64,000 nucleotides of DNA from Ruegeria sp. HKCCA6707 (lineage in GTDB: Bacteria > Pseudomonadota > Alphaproteobacteria > Rhodobacterales > Rhodobacteraceae): positions 1 to 64,000 of the forward strand of contig NZ_WQEG01000003.1 in assembly GCF_013033515.1 (NCBI RefSeq), given 5' to 3'. The notes beneath the pieces are model-generated. The model was given only the letters and a program-made list of their open reading frames with translations, had not been told where the DNA came from and did no database searches. Positions within the stretch are counted from its first letter, which is position 1. Every line of letters begins with the position of its first letter. Shown here one piece after another: positions 36,268-46,336 of this stretch. Position numbers and translations under genes: made by a program.

Positions 36268-36966
36268 ATGTTGACCAAGAAACAGTTGGATTTGCTGGAA
36301 TTCATCCATAAACGCGTGCAAGCGGATGGTGTTCCCCCTAGCTTTGATGAAATGAAGGCGGCTTTGGACCTGAGATCCAAATCCGGCATTCACCGATTGA
36401 TCACAGCGTTGGAGGAGCGCGGCTTTATCCGCCGTTTGGCGCACCGCGCCCGCGCGATCGAGATCGTGAAGCTGCCCGAAAGCCTGGGCGGAGAGCCCAC
36501 CGCCGGTTTCAACCCGCGTGTGATCGAAGGCGACCGGCCCTCGGGCCCACGGCCTGCGAATTTTGAACCGGTTACCGTGGACGCGATGGAACTGCCGGTC
36601 ATGGGCCGCATTGCCGCCGGTGTGCCGATTGAGGCGATCAGCCATGTCTCACACCGCGTCGCTGTTCCCGGCAGCATGGTGTCGGGTCAGGGTGAGCACT
36701 ACGCGCTGGAAGTGCGCGGCGATTCGATGATCGAGGCGGGTATCAATGACGGTGACGTGGTGGTGATCCGTGAAACCAACATTGCAGACAATGGCGACAT
36801 CGTGGTGGCTCTGGTCGAAGATCAGGAAGCCACTCTGAAACGGTTCTTCCGCCGTGGTCAGGCCATCGCGCTTGAGGCTGCAAACCCGGCCTATGAGACG
36901 CGTGTTCTACCGCAGGAAAAGGTTAAGGTTCAAGGGCGGTTGGTCGGCCTGATCCGCAGCTATTGA
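36268..36966 (+). CDS. lexA: LexA repressor
   Basis: This 232-residue SOS repressor binds GAAC-N7-GAAC boxes and cleaves itself when RecA is activated. The winged-helix N-terminus has [33 protein letters not shown]. The cleavage bond is Ala117-Gly118 (GRIAAGVP), and the self-cleavage dyad is Ser153 (GDSMIEAG) and Lys191 (EATLKRFF). An in-frame GTG lies nine bases upstream; the ATG at 36268 has a GAGGT ribosome-binding site. The last seven bases overlap the end of the convergent comEC gene. Confidence 0.96.
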   Translation: MLTKKQLDLLEFIHKRVQADGVPPSFDEMKAALDLRSKSGIHRLITALEERGFIRRLAHRARAIEIVKLPESLGGEPTAGFNPRVIEGDRPSGPRPANFEPVTVDAMELPVMGRIAAGVPIEAISHVSHRVAVPGSMVSGQGEHYALEVRGDSMIEAGINDGDVVVIRETNIADNGDIVVALVEDQEATLKRFFRRGQAIALEAANPAYETRVLPQEKVKVQGRLVGLIRSY

Positions 36967-38993
36967 TCCCGTTTGCGGGGCTGCGGTGACCACAGCCGGA
37001 ACCCCGTGACCGCGCTGGTGGTGGTGATCTTGCTATCTGTGATGGCGAGGCTGCCGGTCTGGCGCAGCATATGGGGATCGATGATCTGGCATGCGCCATC
37101 AAGGTGCAGCGCCACCGGGGCGACAACGATTTGATGGCCCAGGCATTCGCTGAACTGCCCGGCGGCGCGTTTGCCGGTCAGATGCACAAGTTCCTTACCG
37201 CCCAGTATATATCTCTGAATACTCGCGGGCTCATGCGGCCAGCGCCCCGCCGCAAGCGGTTGGTCCGCCCCGTCGCCGTCATTTTCAAGCCAGACGGTGG
37301 CGATAAAGCCGCTGCCTTTGGCCTTGCTCAAAGCCCTTCCCTCATCCGTCATCACGCCGATCAGCCCGCCGGTATCGGCCACCAGAATCTCGGGCCGGTG
37401 CCCCTGCCCCCAGAACGCCATCGCAAACAGCGCAGGCGCAAGACCCAGCCATCGCGCGCGCCCCTGCCAAAGGATCACCCACAATAGGCCCAAGGTCAGC
37501 ACGGGCAGAACCAAGTCAGGTGGGCTGGCAACAAAGCCCTGAGCGCCGTCCAGTCCTGAAACAAACTCTGCCACGTCCAGAATCCAGCCCAGGCCAAGGC
37601 CCATCACCGCCATCGGAATCCACTCCAGCCCCAAGGGCGCCAGCAAGGCGGCGACCACCGCTGCCGGGACCACAACAGTACCCATGACCGGAACCGACAA
37701 GAGATTGGCCACAAGGCCGTAATGCGACATGGTGTTGAAATGCGCGGCGCCGATGGGCGCCGTCGCCAGGCCCGCAATGCCCGAAGACATCAAGACCCCT
37801 AGAACGGGTCGCAACCATTTGGGCCCCGGCAGTTGGTTTTGCCGCCACACGCCAAAGATAGCAACCAAGGCGGTGGTGGCCGCAAAGGACATCTGAAATC
37901 CGGGGCTAAGCAGCGACTCGGGTCGCAGTATCAAGACGATCAGCGCGGCCACAGCAACTGCGCGCAAGGATATGGCGCGGCGGTCGATCAGTACCGCCCC
38001 CAACAGCACAGTGACCATCACAAAGGCGCGCTCGGTCGCGACGTTGCCACCGGATAACAACAGGTAGATGACCGCAGCAACAAGCGCACCGATCGCGGCC
38101 AGCTTGCGCACCGGCCAGCGCAAGGCCAGCGCCGGGATAGCCGAAAATCCAATGCGGCAGGAGAGAAAGACAAACCCCGTTAGCAATCCCATATGCAGAC
38201 CGGAAATCGCCAACAGATGCGCCAGGTTAGAGGCCCGCAGCGCCTCAAGACTCTGTTGGCTGATGCCGCTGCGATCGCCGGTGGTTACGGCGGCTGCAAA
38301 ACCGCCCACTTCACCGGGTAAGATCTTGCGAACATGATGTGAAATCGCGATGCGCCAGGCCGTGATCCTGACGCCGTCCAACCCGTCCTGCGGCCCGGCA
38401 ATGGTCAGCACCGGCGACCGGGTATAACCAACCGCACCCAATCCTTGGAACCAGGCATGGCGGCGAAAATCGAACCCTCCGGGTTCGACAGGGCCCTGCG
38501 GTGGCGACAGAAGCGCTGTGGTCATGATCCGTTGTCCGGGGGACAGATCAACCGTGTCGCCATGAATGGAAAGCCGGACGCGCGTTGGGCGTTGATCGGC
38601 GCTTACATCCCCAAGTCGCACCCGATCCAATGTCACCCGCAGCGCGTCCGACGCAGAGCGGTCCAGCGCCACGACCCGCCCCTCGACCGGGCCGTAGAAA
38701 CGCCAATCCAGAACCGGCTCTGCAACCATATGGGCCCGCGCCCCGGCCAGCAGAAAACCGCAGCCAACAAGGGTCAGGCCAAATAAAAGCGGTGCCCAGG
38801 TCGCAGAGAGGCTGCGTCCCCATACCCAGGTACCGCCGGTCAGGAAGATAACCCAACCGTAATTCTGAGGGCCGGGTTCAAACCGCAGCCCAAAATAGAT
38901 CCCGATACCAATTGCCAGGCATACTGGCGACCACGGAAACCAATAGCCCCTCTGGTTCAGCAGAGCCGTCTCGATCCCCGTCAGAACACGCAT
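36960..38993 (-). CDS. ComEC/Rec2-family competence protein
   Basis: This is a 677-residue polytopic membrane protein of the DNA-uptake channel family. A DUF4131-type N-terminal part (about 15-220) is followed by the Competence domain with the signature [19 protein letters not shown] (about 265-283) and many hydrophobic helices. The C-terminal region (about 530-670, [20 protein letters not shown]) is a degenerate metallo-beta-lactamase-like domain without an obvious HxHxDH motif. Whether this organism is naturally competent is unknown. It ends tail-to-tail with lexA, overlapping seven bases. Confidence 0.88.
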   Translation of the reverse strand: MRVLTGIETALLNQRGYWFPWSPVCLAIGIGIYFGLRFEPGPQNYGWVIFLTGGTWVWGRSLSATWAPLLFGLTLVGCGFLLAGARAHMVAEPVLDWRFYGPVEGRVVALDRSASDALRVTLDRVRLGDVSADQRPTRVRLSIHGDTVDLSPGQRIMTTALLSPPQGPVEPGGFDFRRHAWFQGLGAVGYTRSPVLTIAGPQDGLDGVRITAWRIAISHHVRKILPGEVGGFAAAVTTGDRSGISQQSLEALRASNLAHLLAISGLHMGLLTGFVFLSCRIGFSAIPALALRWPVRKLAAIGALVAAVIYLLLSGGNVATERAFVMVTVLLGAVLIDRRAISLRAVAVAALIVLILRPESLLSPGFQMSFAATTALVAIFGVWRQNQLPGPKWLRPVLGVLMSSGIAGLATAPIGAAHFNTMSHYGLVANLLSVPVMGTVVVPAAVVAALLAPLGLEWIPMAVMGLGLGWILDVAEFVSGLDGAQGFVASPPDLVLPVLTLGLLWVILWQGRARWLGLAPALFAMAFWGQGHRPEILVADTGGLIGVMTDEGRALSKAKGSGFIATVWLENDGDGADQPLAAGRWPHEPASIQRYILGGKELVHLTGKRAAGQFSECLGHQIVVAPVALHLDGACQIIDPHMLRQTGSLAITDSKITTTSAVTGFRLWSPQPRKRDQ

Positions 38994-39071
38994 GGTTGCC
39001 CCCGTCCTTCGGGCTCGTTAGACAGTCGCCAAACTAAGCCCGCTCCGGTTACCAAAAGGTTAATCCCCACC

Positions 39072-40472
39072 ATGTCCGAACAGGTCGTCACCCGTTTCGC
39101 CCCCTCGCCCACTGGCTTTCTGCATATCGGCGGCGCGCGCACTGCGCTGTTCAACTGGCTTTTTGCGCGCGGACGTGGCGGCAAGTTTCTGCTGCGGATC
39201 GAGGACACGGATCGTGAACGCTCGACCCCCGAGGCAACAGCCGCGATTCTGCAAGGGATGTCCTGGCTGGGGCTGGACCACGATGGCGATGTGATCAGCC
39301 AGTTCGAGGGTGCTGCCCGCCATGCAGAGGTTGCGCATCAGCTTTTGGTAGAAGGCAAAGCGTATAAGTGCTTTTCGACACAGGACGAGATCACCGCGTT
39401 CCGTGAACAGGCCCGGGCCGAGGGAAGATCGACCTTGTTCCGCAGCCCGTGGCGCGACGCTGATCCGTCAACCCACCCGGACGCACCCTTTGCGATCCGC
39501 ATCAAGGCACCACAGGATGGTGTGACCGTGATCCGCGATCAGGTGCAAGGCGATGTCACCATCCGCAATGATCAGTTGGACGACATGATCCTTCTGCGCT
39601 CGGACGGCACTCCGGTCTATATGCTGGCTGTGGTTGTCGACGACCACGATATGGGTGTGACCCATGTGATCCGGGGCGATGATCACCTCAACAATGCTGC
39701 GCGTCAGATGATGATCTATGAGGCGATGGGCTGGGACGTCCCTGTCTGGGCGCATATCCCGCTGATTCATGGGCCCGATGGCAAGAAACTGTCGAAACGC
39801 CATGGCGCTTTGGGGGTGCAGGAATACCAGGCGATGGGGTATCCCGCTGCCGGCATGCGCAACTACCTGGCGCGTCTGGGTTGGAGCCATGGTGACGATG
39901 AATTCTTTACCGATGAGCAAGCCCGAGAATGGTTCGATCTGGATGGCATTGGCAAAAGCCCGGCGCGGTTTGATCTGAAGAAACTGGAAAACCTATGCGG
40001 TCAGCATATCGCGGTCTCGGACGATGCCGCGCTGCGGCAAGAAGCCGAGGATTACCTGGTCGCGGCCGGTCTTCCGGCGCTGAGCGAGACACAATCTGGT
40101 GATCTGGAACGCGCCATGTATTGCCTGAAAGAACGCGCCCGAACTTTCCCAGAACTCCTTGAAAAAGCGCACTTTGCCCTCACGTCACGCCCAATCCAAC
40201 CCGATGAAAAAGCAGCAAAAGCGCTGGCTTCTGTATCCGATGGTATACTGGATGAATTGACGCCGCAGTTGCAAAGTGTTAGCTGGACGCGGAACGAACT
40301 GGAGGAGACCCTGAATTCCTACGCGGAAGCCAAAGGGGTCAAGTTCGGCAAACTGGCGGGTCCGTTACGCGCGGTTCTGGCCGGACGCGCTGTAACACCT
40401 TCGGTCTTCGACATGATGCTGGTGCTGGGACGTGAAGAAACCCTGGCGCGGCTTTCAGATGCAGTGACTTAA
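39072..40472 (+). CDS. gltX: Glutamyl-tRNA synthetase
   Basis: This is a 466-residue class I synthetase charging tRNA-Glu. The HIGH-type motif is [27 protein letters not shown] ([17 protein letters not shown], residues 10-26), and the KMSKS-type loop is [25 protein letters not shown] is the usual companion motif. Alphaproteobacteria often carry two GltX-type enzymes, one of which can charge tRNA-Gln for later amidation; only one is in this window. It is divergent from comEC, with a 78-base gap. Confidence 0.95.
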   Translation: MSEQVVTRFAPSPTGFLHIGGARTALFNWLFARGRGGKFLLRIEDTDRERSTPEATAAILQGMSWLGLDHDGDVISQFEGAARHAEVAHQLLVEGKAYKCFSTQDEITAFREQARAEGRSTLFRSPWRDADPSTHPDAPFAIRIKAPQDGVTVIRDQVQGDVTIRNDQLDDMILLRSDGTPVYMLAVVVDDHDMGVTHVIRGDDHLNNAARQMMIYEAMGWDVPVWAHIPLIHGPDGKKLSKRHGALGVQEYQAMGYPAAGMRNYLARLGWSHGDDEFFTDEQAREWFDLDGIGKSPARFDLKKLENLCGQHIAVSDDAALRQEAEDYLVAAGLPALSETQSGDLERAMYCLKERARTFPELLEKAHFALTSRPIQPDEKAAKALASVSDGILDELTPQLQSVSWTRNELEETLNSYAEAKGVKFGKLAGPLRAVLAGRAVTPSVFDMMLVLGREETLARLSDAVT

Positions 40473-40592
40473 TCCCGACCTTCACATTCGGGTAACGCAG
40501 CTGCGCTAACACCCGGACTGCGCGTCCTTGCGCAGCCGTTGCCCGCAGGCCCGGTTTCGGCGCCGATATGCGAAGAATGAGGAAGGGAAAAT

Positions 40593-41888
40593 ATGACCGA
40601 CAGCAACAAATCAGCCACCCTTACAGTTCATGGCGAAACCTACGAGTTGCCGGTTCACTCGCCCACGGCAGGACCCGACGTAATCGACATTCGCAAGCTG
40701 TACGGACAGGCCGGAGTGTTCACCTACGATCCGGGTTTCACATCGACTGCCAGCTGTGACAGCACCATCACCTATATCGACGGGGAAAAGGGTGAGCTGT
40801 TGCACCGCGGGTACCCGATTGATCAGCTGGCCAGCAAATCGCACTTCCTCGAAGTTTGCTATCTGCTGCTTTACGGAGAGCTGCCGACGGCTCCTGTGTT
40901 GGAAAAGTTCGAAACAACGATCACACGCCATACGATGCTGCACGAGCAAATGCAGTATTTCTATCGCGGCTTCCGTCGGGATGCGCACCCGATGGCCATC
41001 ATGGTCGGCGTTGTGGGCGCAATGTCGGCCTTCTATCACGACTCGACCGATATCTCGGACCCGCATCAGCGTGAGGTCGCCTCGCACCGCCTGATCGCCA
41101 AGATGCCGACCATTGCGGCCTGGGCCTATAAATACCACACCGGTCAGCCCTTCGTGTATCCGCGCAACGATCTGGACTATGCGTCGAACTTCCTGCGCAT
41201 GTGTTTCAGCGTTCCGGCCGAAGAGTATGAGGTCAACCCGATCCTCAGCCGCGCGATGGACCGCATCTTTACCCTGCATGCCGATCACGAGCAGAACGCC
41301 TCGACCTCGACCGTGCGTCTGGCGTCGTCTTCGGGCGCGAACCCGTTTGCCTGTATCGCTGCCGGCATTGCCTGCCTATGGGGGCCTGCACATGGTGGTG
41401 CGAACCAAGCCTGCCTTGAGATGCTGGAAGAGATCGGGTCGGTGGATCGTATCCCCGAATATATCGCCCGCGCCAAAGACAAGAACGACCCGTTCCGCCT
41501 GATGGGCTTTGGCCACAGGGTCTATAAGAACTTCGACCCGCGCGCCAAAGTGATGAAGCAATCGGCTGATGAAGTGCTGGATCTGCTTGGCGTCGAAGAC
41601 AACCCGAAACTGCAGGTCGCCAAAGAGCTGGAACGCGAGGCTCTGGAAGATCCGTATTTCGCCGAGAAGAAGCTGTTCCCGAATGTGGACTTCTATTCCG
41701 GTATCATCCTCGAAGCGATGGGTTTCCCGACTTCGATGTTCACGCCGATTTTCGCGCTGTCGCGCACCGTCGGCTGGGTTAGCCAGTGGAAAGAGATGAT
41801 CGCCGATCCGCAGAACAAGATCGGGCGTCCACGTCAGCTGTATCTGGGTGAGACCGAACGCAACTACGTGGATATCGAAAACCGCTGA
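40593..41888 (+). CDS. gltA: Citrate synthase
   Basis: This is a 431-residue type II (hexameric, proteobacterial) citrate synthase, condensing acetyl-CoA and oxaloacetate to open the TCA cycle. Active-site motifs include [25 protein letters not shown] (first catalytic His region), [15 protein letters not shown] (second His) and [15 protein letters not shown]. CoA and citrate contacts near [14 protein letters not shown] are present. It is monocistronic, with a GAGGAAGGG ribosome-binding site and a strong terminator immediately after. Confidence 0.96.
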   Translation: MTDSNKSATLTVHGETYELPVHSPTAGPDVIDIRKLYGQAGVFTYDPGFTSTASCDSTITYIDGEKGELLHRGYPIDQLASKSHFLEVCYLLLYGELPTAPVLEKFETTITRHTMLHEQMQYFYRGFRRDAHPMAIMVGVVGAMSAFYHDSTDISDPHQREVASHRLIAKMPTIAAWAYKYHTGQPFVYPRNDLDYASNFLRMCFSVPAEEYEVNPILSRAMDRIFTLHADHEQNASTSTVRLASSSGANPFACIAAGIACLWGPAHGGANQACLEMLEEIGSVDRIPEYIARAKDKNDPFRLMGFGHRVYKNFDPRAKVMKQSADEVLDLLGVEDNPKLQVAKELEREALEDPYFAEKKLFPNVDFYSGIILEAMGFPTSMFTPIFALSRTVGWVSQWKEMIADPQNKIGRPRQLYLGETERNYVDIENR

Positions 41889-41911
41889 TCTGTGGTTTCG
41901 AACGCCAAGAC

Positions 41912-41939
41912 AAAACCCCGCGTCGCTGCGGGGTTTTTT
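41912..41939 (+). terminator. Rho-independent terminator of gltA
   Basis: AAAACCCCGC and GCGGGGTTTT enclose a short loop (GTCGCT), and the T run continues to six T. It lies 23 bases after the gltA stop. This is a textbook intrinsic terminator. Confidence 0.9.
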
Positions 41940-42068
41940 GCTGGGGTCATGTGTTACCAAAATGAAACCTTGTACTGCGAAGCCATACCATTGGACTGTC
42001 AGAACTTTCCCTACAACAAAGGTAGAATTAGGCTGCCTGCTGTCTGAGTGTGGGTAAGTGCCAAGATC

Positions 42069-43010
42069 ATGCGACGTATCGCAGTTTTTCTGTCTTTTCT
42101 GATCGCCACCCCGGCCACGGGCCAAACACTTCTGGAAAGAGCTTTCGAGAATCTGCAACGGGAAAACGCAGCCGGTTCTTTGGCGATCCTGGGTCTGGCC
42201 GGCATTCCAGATAACTCTGCCAGTACGATATTTTTGGAATCCAATACCGGTGATCGCGATTACGACTTTCGGTCCGCCCAATTGGGCGGTGGCTTTCGCG
42301 TTGCCGAAAGGTTTCCGCTCTATCTGGAAGGTTACATCGGATATGCCCGATACGACCCAGTTCTTTTTTTCAGTGGGACCGGCACGACCAACAGCGTACC
42401 CTTGAAATGGACCAGTGCTGCCGTGACCGGCGGGATCGGCTATCAATTCGATATCGGCGAGGCGTGGACGGTCACGCCCATGGCTCATATCTCGATCGGG
42501 CGCACGCAATCTGACGCTTCGATCGGAGCGCAGGTAATCGCCGACCGCCTCGGCCTGGATCGCGATTATCTTGAAAGCGGCGGGCTCTGGGCTGGTGGCG
42601 CGGGTGGATCGATGACGCTTGCCTACGAACGCCCCTTGTCCAACGATCGCGAGTTCGAGGCCAGCCTGCGCTATACCCATATTGAATACCGGCCCATTGG
42701 AGATGACGAGGACCTGCTGATCCGGTCCACGGCGGCAAATGCGGTGTTGTGGAGCAGATACCGCTTTCCAACAGGCAAGCGGATGTTCGGGCGCTCGATA
42801 CGCTGGGTCGGTGATCTGTCACTGTCATACCTGGTCGGAGATCAGTCGCTTGTGCTGGGCACCGATTGGTTGGCCCGGATTGGTGGCGGCATCGAGGTGG
42901 ATCTTTCGGACACATGGGTGCCGTGGGTGAGCACCACACGGATTATGGTCCGCTATTACGGAAGCGATACGGTCAACGGGTTCAGTGCCGGAATCGGCAT
43001 CAGTTTTTAA
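42069..43010 (+). CDS. Predicted outer-membrane beta-barrel protein
   Basis: This is a 313-residue protein with a signal peptide (MRRIAVFLSFLIATPATGQ) and a body of alternating strands rich in glycine and aromatic residues (FPLYLEGYIGYARYD, AAVTGGIGYQFDIGEAWTVTPMAHISIGR, RIMVRYYGSDTVNGFSAGIGISF). It ends in phenylalanine, as outer-membrane barrels do. I do not recognise a specific family, and no passenger or plug domain is seen. The ATG at 42069 directly precedes the signal peptide and was preferred over a GTG seven codons earlier. It converges with the SPL-like radical SAM gene. Confidence 0.72.
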   Translation: MRRIAVFLSFLIATPATGQTLLERAFENLQRENAAGSLAILGLAGIPDNSASTIFLESNTGDRDYDFRSAQLGGGFRVAERFPLYLEGYIGYARYDPVLFFSGTGTTNSVPLKWTSAAVTGGIGYQFDIGEAWTVTPMAHISIGRTQSDASIGAQVIADRLGLDRDYLESGGLWAGGAGGSMTLAYERPLSNDREFEASLRYTHIEYRPIGDDEDLLIRSTAANAVLWSRYRFPTGKRMFGRSIRWVGDLSLSYLVGDQSLVLGTDWLARIGGGIEVDLSDTWVPWVSTTRIMVRYYGSDTVNGFSAGIGISF

Positions 43011-43013
43011 GCA

Positions 43014-44099
43014 TTAGAACAGCGACAACTGGTCCCCCGCCTGTGCCGGTCTTGCGAACAGATCACAGCGCAATGGGGGTGATTTTGTTCTTAACCCCAG
43101 GCGTTTGACTGCCGCCTTGAACCGTTGGGCAATCATCTGGGCATAGATCCCTTCTCCGCGCATCCGATGACCCCAACGCGGGTCGTAATCCCGCCCTCCA
43201 TGCATCTCACGCAGGCGCGCCATGACCTTTTCGGCCCGGCCCGGCTCATGTTCGGCCAGCCACTCCTGCCAGAGCTGTGACACCTCACGCGGAAGACGCA
43301 GCATGATCCAACTGGCCGCGTCCGCGCCTGCCTGTTGACCGGCCTCCAAAAGGCTTTCCAACTCATGATCGGTTAGTCCGGGAACCACCGGAGACGTCAT
43401 CACCCGCACCGGAATACCCGCCTGGCTCAGCCGTTCGATCATCCGTAACCGGCGCTTTGGCGAGGGCGCCCGAGGCTCCATCCGGCGGCTGAGACCGGCA
43501 TCAAGCGTGGTCAGAGAGATGCCGACACGCACCAGACCTTGTGCGGCCATAGGGGCCAGAATGTCGATATCTCGTTCGATCAGCGACCCTTTGGTCACGA
43601 TCCCCAGCGGGTGCTTGAACGCGCTTAAAACCTGCAGGCATTCCCTTGTTATCTCGCGCTTTTTCTCGATGGGCTGATACGGGTCTGTATTGGTTCCAAG
43701 CGCCAGCGTCGCCACCTTGTAAGATTTCGCCGACAGCTCGCGCCGCAAGACCTCGGCGGCATTCGGTCGGGCAATTAAGCGCGTCTCGAAATCCAACCCG
43801 GGCGACAACCCCAGATAGGCATGGCTGGGCCGTGCGAAACAATAGACACAGCCATGTTCGCATCCGCGGTACGGGTTGATCGACCGGTCAAAGGGCAGAT
43901 CCGGAGATCGGTTATAGCTGATCAGGCTGCGCGCCACCTCGTCGCTGACCTCGGTGCGCAAAGGCGGCAGGTCTTCCGGCAGGTCCCAATCATCTGAGAC
44001 TGGCGTGACCGACAGGGGTTCGAACCGACCTGTGGTGTTCGACCCAGCGCCCCGCCCGATCGGTATCGCCGACCCAATCTGTTCGCTTTTTGTTCTCAT
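43014..44099 (-). CDS. SplB-like radical SAM protein (PA0069 family)
   Basis: This is a 361-residue radical SAM enzyme. The cluster motif CEHGCVYC (Cys80, Cys84, Cys87) is preceded by NPYRGCEHG and followed by SHAYLGLSPGLDFETRL, the pattern of the PA0069/spore-photoproduct-lyase-like family. Those proteins share ancestry with DNA photoproduct lyase, but a repair activity in non-spore-formers is not established to my knowledge. The start is the ATG at 44099 (MRTKSEQIGS). Four bases beyond the start codon lies GTTC-N7-GTTC, an exact LexA-box match, which would fit damage-induced expression. The N-terminal IGRGAGSNTTGRFE motif is conserved in the family, so the start cannot be much later. Confidence 0.86.
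   Translation of the reverse strand: MRTKSEQIGSAIPIGRGAGSNTTGRFEPLSVTPVSDDWDLPEDLPPLRTEVSDEVARSLISYNRSPDLPFDRSINPYRGCEHGCVYCFARPSHAYLGLSPGLDFETRLIARPNAAEVLRRELSAKSYKVATLALGTNTDPYQPIEKKREITRECLQVLSAFKHPLGIVTKGSLIERDIDILAPMAAQGLVRVGISLTTLDAGLSRRMEPRAPSPKRRLRMIERLSQAGIPVRVMTSPVVPGLTDHELESLLEAGQQAGADAASWIMLRLPREVSQLWQEWLAEHEPGRAEKVMARLREMHGGRDYDPRWGHRMRGEGIYAQMIAQRFKAAVKRLGLRTKSPPLRCDLFARPAQAGDQLSLF
44081..44095 (-). promoter_or_regulatory. Candidate LexA box at the start of the SPL-like gene
   Basis: GTTC-GCTTTTT-GTTC (plus strand) exactly matches the alphaproteobacterial SOS box GTTC-N7-GTTC. It lies 1 to 16 bases inside the coding sequence of the SplB-like gene. About two such matches are expected by chance in 64 kb, so position and gene function carry the argument, not the match alone. 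Confidence 0.4.
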
Positions 44100-44273
44100 T
44101 TCACCTTCAGTCTTACGCGACACCAAAGGGCCTGACAAGCCTTGACCGCGTGGCGCCCCTGCGCAGTCAAAACTCCGCAAAGCCCCCAGCTAAGATGAAA
44201 TTTCCGCTAGATCATCTTGTAAACTATTCTACTGCAACATCAGCTTAACTGTCATAAAGGTCGGTCTGAGAAC

Positions 44274-44317
44274 GGCCATGGTCGCAATCGACACAGTGTT
44301 TCTGCGACGAAATGGCC
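44274..44317. promoter_or_regulatory. Nested inverted repeat upstream of the corrinoid protein gene
   Basis: The sequence holds GGCCAT-G-GTCGCA, 16 bases, TGCGAC-GAA-ATGGCC: an inner six-base and an outer six-base inverted repeat sharing a centre. It starts 103 bases upstream of the corrinoid gene. It could be an operator for a dimeric or AraC-type regulator or an RNA hairpin in the leader. Part of it (GTCGCA plus TGTGTCG) also occurs before the mttB-like gene. Confidence 0.4.
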
Positions 44318-44376
44318 AAAAACGGAAAATATAGCCACTGTGGGCCGCTTGGCCCCAAAGCTCGGGAATACGCTCC

Positions 44377-45075
44377 ATGTCCGACGAAGAAGATATCGTC
44401 CTGTCCGAACTGAACGACGAAGAGCTTGTCGAACAGATGTTCGACGACCTCTATGACGGTCTGAAGGAAGAGATCGAAGAAGGCACCAACATCTTGCTCG
44501 AGCGCGGGTGGATGCCTTATGACATCCTGACCAAGGCTCTGGTCGGCGGGATGACCATCGTGGGCCATGATTTCCGGGACGGTATTCTGTTTGTGCCCGA
44601 AGTTCTGTTGGCCGCCAATGCGATGAAGGGCGGAATGGCCATTCTCAAGCCGCTTCTGGCCGAAACCGGGGCCCCTCGTGTGGGCAAGATGGTGATTGGT
44701 ACCGTCAAGGGCGACATCCACGACATCGGCAAGAACCTGGTGTCGATGATGATGGAAGGCGCAGGCTTTGAAGTGGTTGATCTGGGCATCAACAACCCGG
44801 TCGAAAACTATCTGGAAGCGCTCGAGACCGAGAAGCCTGATATTCTGGGAATGTCCGCACTGCTGACAACCACAATGCCTTACATGAAGGTCGTGATCGA
44901 CACGATGGTCGAACAAGGCCTGCGCGATGATTACATCGTTCTGGTGGGCGGTGCGCCCCTGAACGAAGAGTTCGGCAAGGCCATTGGAGCCGATGCCTAT
45001 TGCCGCGATGCCGCGGTGGCCGTTGAGACTGCGAAGGAATTCGTATCTCGCCGCCACAATCAATTGGCTGGCTAA
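44377..45075 (+). CDS. Corrinoid protein (B12-binding methyltransferase carrier)
   Basis: This is a 232-residue protein with an acidic N-terminus, a helical B12-binding-2 cap (about 15-100) and a Rossmann-like B12-binding domain (about 104-225). The cobalamin signature GTVKGDIHDIGKN contains Asp113-x-His115-x-x-Gly118, with His115 as lower axial ligand; later SALLTTTMPYMK and VLVGGAPLN complete the fold. Such proteins shuttle methyl groups between a substrate-specific methyltransferase (MttB/MtgB type) and a folate methyltransferase. No methyltransferase adjoins it; an MttB homologue lies at 14.8 kb. DUF1638, which I recall as often near such proteins, is two genes downstream. Confidence 0.9.
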   Translation: MSDEEDIVLSELNDEELVEQMFDDLYDGLKEEIEEGTNILLERGWMPYDILTKALVGGMTIVGHDFRDGILFVPEVLLAANAMKGGMAILKPLLAETGAPRVGKMVIGTVKGDIHDIGKNLVSMMMEGAGFEVVDLGINNPVENYLEALETEKPDILGMSALLTTTMPYMKVVIDTMVEQGLRDDYIVLVGGAPLNEEFGKAIGADAYCRDAAVAVETAKEFVSRRHNQLAG

Positions 45076-45099
45076 AACCCCTCACAATTTCTGCAATGG

Positions 45100-45129
45100 G
45101 CCGTCCGGTTTCGGGCGGCTTCTTTTTTT
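45100..45129 (+). terminator. Rho-independent terminator of the corrinoid gene
   Basis: GCCGTCCG-GTTT-CGGGCGGC forms an eight-base stem with one G-U pair, followed by TTCTTTTTTT. It lies 25 bases after the corrinoid stop, so the downstream Hint and DUF1638 genes probably have their own promoter. Confidence 0.85.
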
Positions 45130-45219
45130 GGGCCACGAGATGCCTTGCGTCGCCTCGCGCTTAACATCTTTTAAACCGGCCTGCCGTTACACAAGAGCGG
45201 AAGCAGCTTTGAGGTTCTT

Positions 45220-46257
45220 GTGCAGACGACATTCACCGTAATTTCGTTGGGTAACCTGTCAGACATTGACACGTTTGAAGGAAACACAACCGCCGAAAAC
45301 GCCGCCGCGCTGGTGGGGCAAAGCTTTGGCGGCCCGGGGAACGCCTTGTTCAGCAACGCGGTGACCTGGTCACCGGTTGGCAATCCGAGGGGCGTTTACA
45401 ACATGAACAACGCCATTTCGAATGATCAGTTCTCAATCGATGGCGGCCCGCCGCAGACCGTTGATGGCACGGCGGTTTATCAGGCAACTCTGACCTATTC
45501 CGATGGCTCAACAGATACGTTTTCGGCCGTTATCGTTCAGGACACTACCGGAGACACCTATCTCGCACCGGAACTCTCGGACAATGCGGATCAAGCCGCG
45601 CTTGAGGCGAAGCCGATCCAATCCATCTCGCTTGACGGGCTTGCTGGCAACCGGTTCAGCGGGCTGGGTTCTGTGCGTGAAGACTGGGATCTGGTGACCT
45701 GCTTTACCATGGGCACACGGATCGAAACCGAAACGGGTATCAGTGCGATCGAAACCATCCGCGCGGGCGACGGGGTTCGCACTCTGGATCATGGGTTTCA
45801 ACCCGTTCGATGGATTGGGCAGCGCACAGTACCAGCCGAAGGCGCTTTTGCACCGATTCTGTTCAAGGCTCACGCCTTGGGAAATACACGCGATTTACGG
45901 GTATCGCAGCAACATCGGGTTTTGCTGAACGACTTCAGGGGCGAGCTTTGCAGCGGATATGCCGAAGCGCTGGCTCCGGCCAAACATCTGGTGAATGGCG
46001 ATGATATTATGCTGATAGATGGCGGAATGGTCACCTATGTCCACCTGATGTTCGACCAGCATGAATTGATCTGGTCCGAGGGATGTTTGACCGAAAGCTT
46101 TCATCCCGGTGCTCAGGGCTGGAACAGTCTGGATCGAAAGGCGCGCTCTGAAATCCTAAGCTTGTTCCCCGAGTTGCAGACGGAAGGGCTTGCCGCCTAT
46201 GGCACCACAGCACGGCCTTTGCTGGCCCGGAGCGAAACACAGGCGTCGGTGGGCTAG
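45220..46257 (+). CDS. Hint-domain protein (Hint_2 family)
   Basis: This is a 345-residue protein. An N-terminal part of about 160 residues is acidic and repeat-like (DGTAVYQATLTYSDGSTDTFSAVIVQ). A Hint/intein-type splicing fold then begins at Cys161 in LVTCFTMGTRIET, with the block GISAIETIRAGDGVRTLDHGFQPVRWIG and the downstream block HRVLLNDF, VTYVHLMFDQHELIWSEGCLTESFHPG. Such proteins are numerous in Rhodobacterales. Self-cleavage before Cys161 is possible but unproven, and the biological role is unknown. The start is a GTG with GAGG six bases before it. It splits the corrinoid/DUF1638 pair. Confidence 0.8.
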   Translation: MQTTFTVISLGNLSDIDTFEGNTTAENAAALVGQSFGGPGNALFSNAVTWSPVGNPRGVYNMNNAISNDQFSIDGGPPQTVDGTAVYQATLTYSDGSTDTFSAVIVQDTTGDTYLAPELSDNADQAALEAKPIQSISLDGLAGNRFSGLGSVREDWDLVTCFTMGTRIETETGISAIETIRAGDGVRTLDHGFQPVRWIGQRTVPAEGAFAPILFKAHALGNTRDLRVSQQHRVLLNDFRGELCSGYAEALAPAKHLVNGDDIMLIDGGMVTYVHLMFDQHELIWSEGCLTESFHPGAQGWNSLDRKARSEILSLFPELQTEGLAAYGTTARPLLARSETQASVG

Positions 46258-46336
46258 AAAAAGATGTCGGTGCAAGGCTTGCCTTGGTGCCCCAATCGTC
46301 GTTCTGTGGCCCAAGCGCAGCTGAAAGCCCCCCAAA

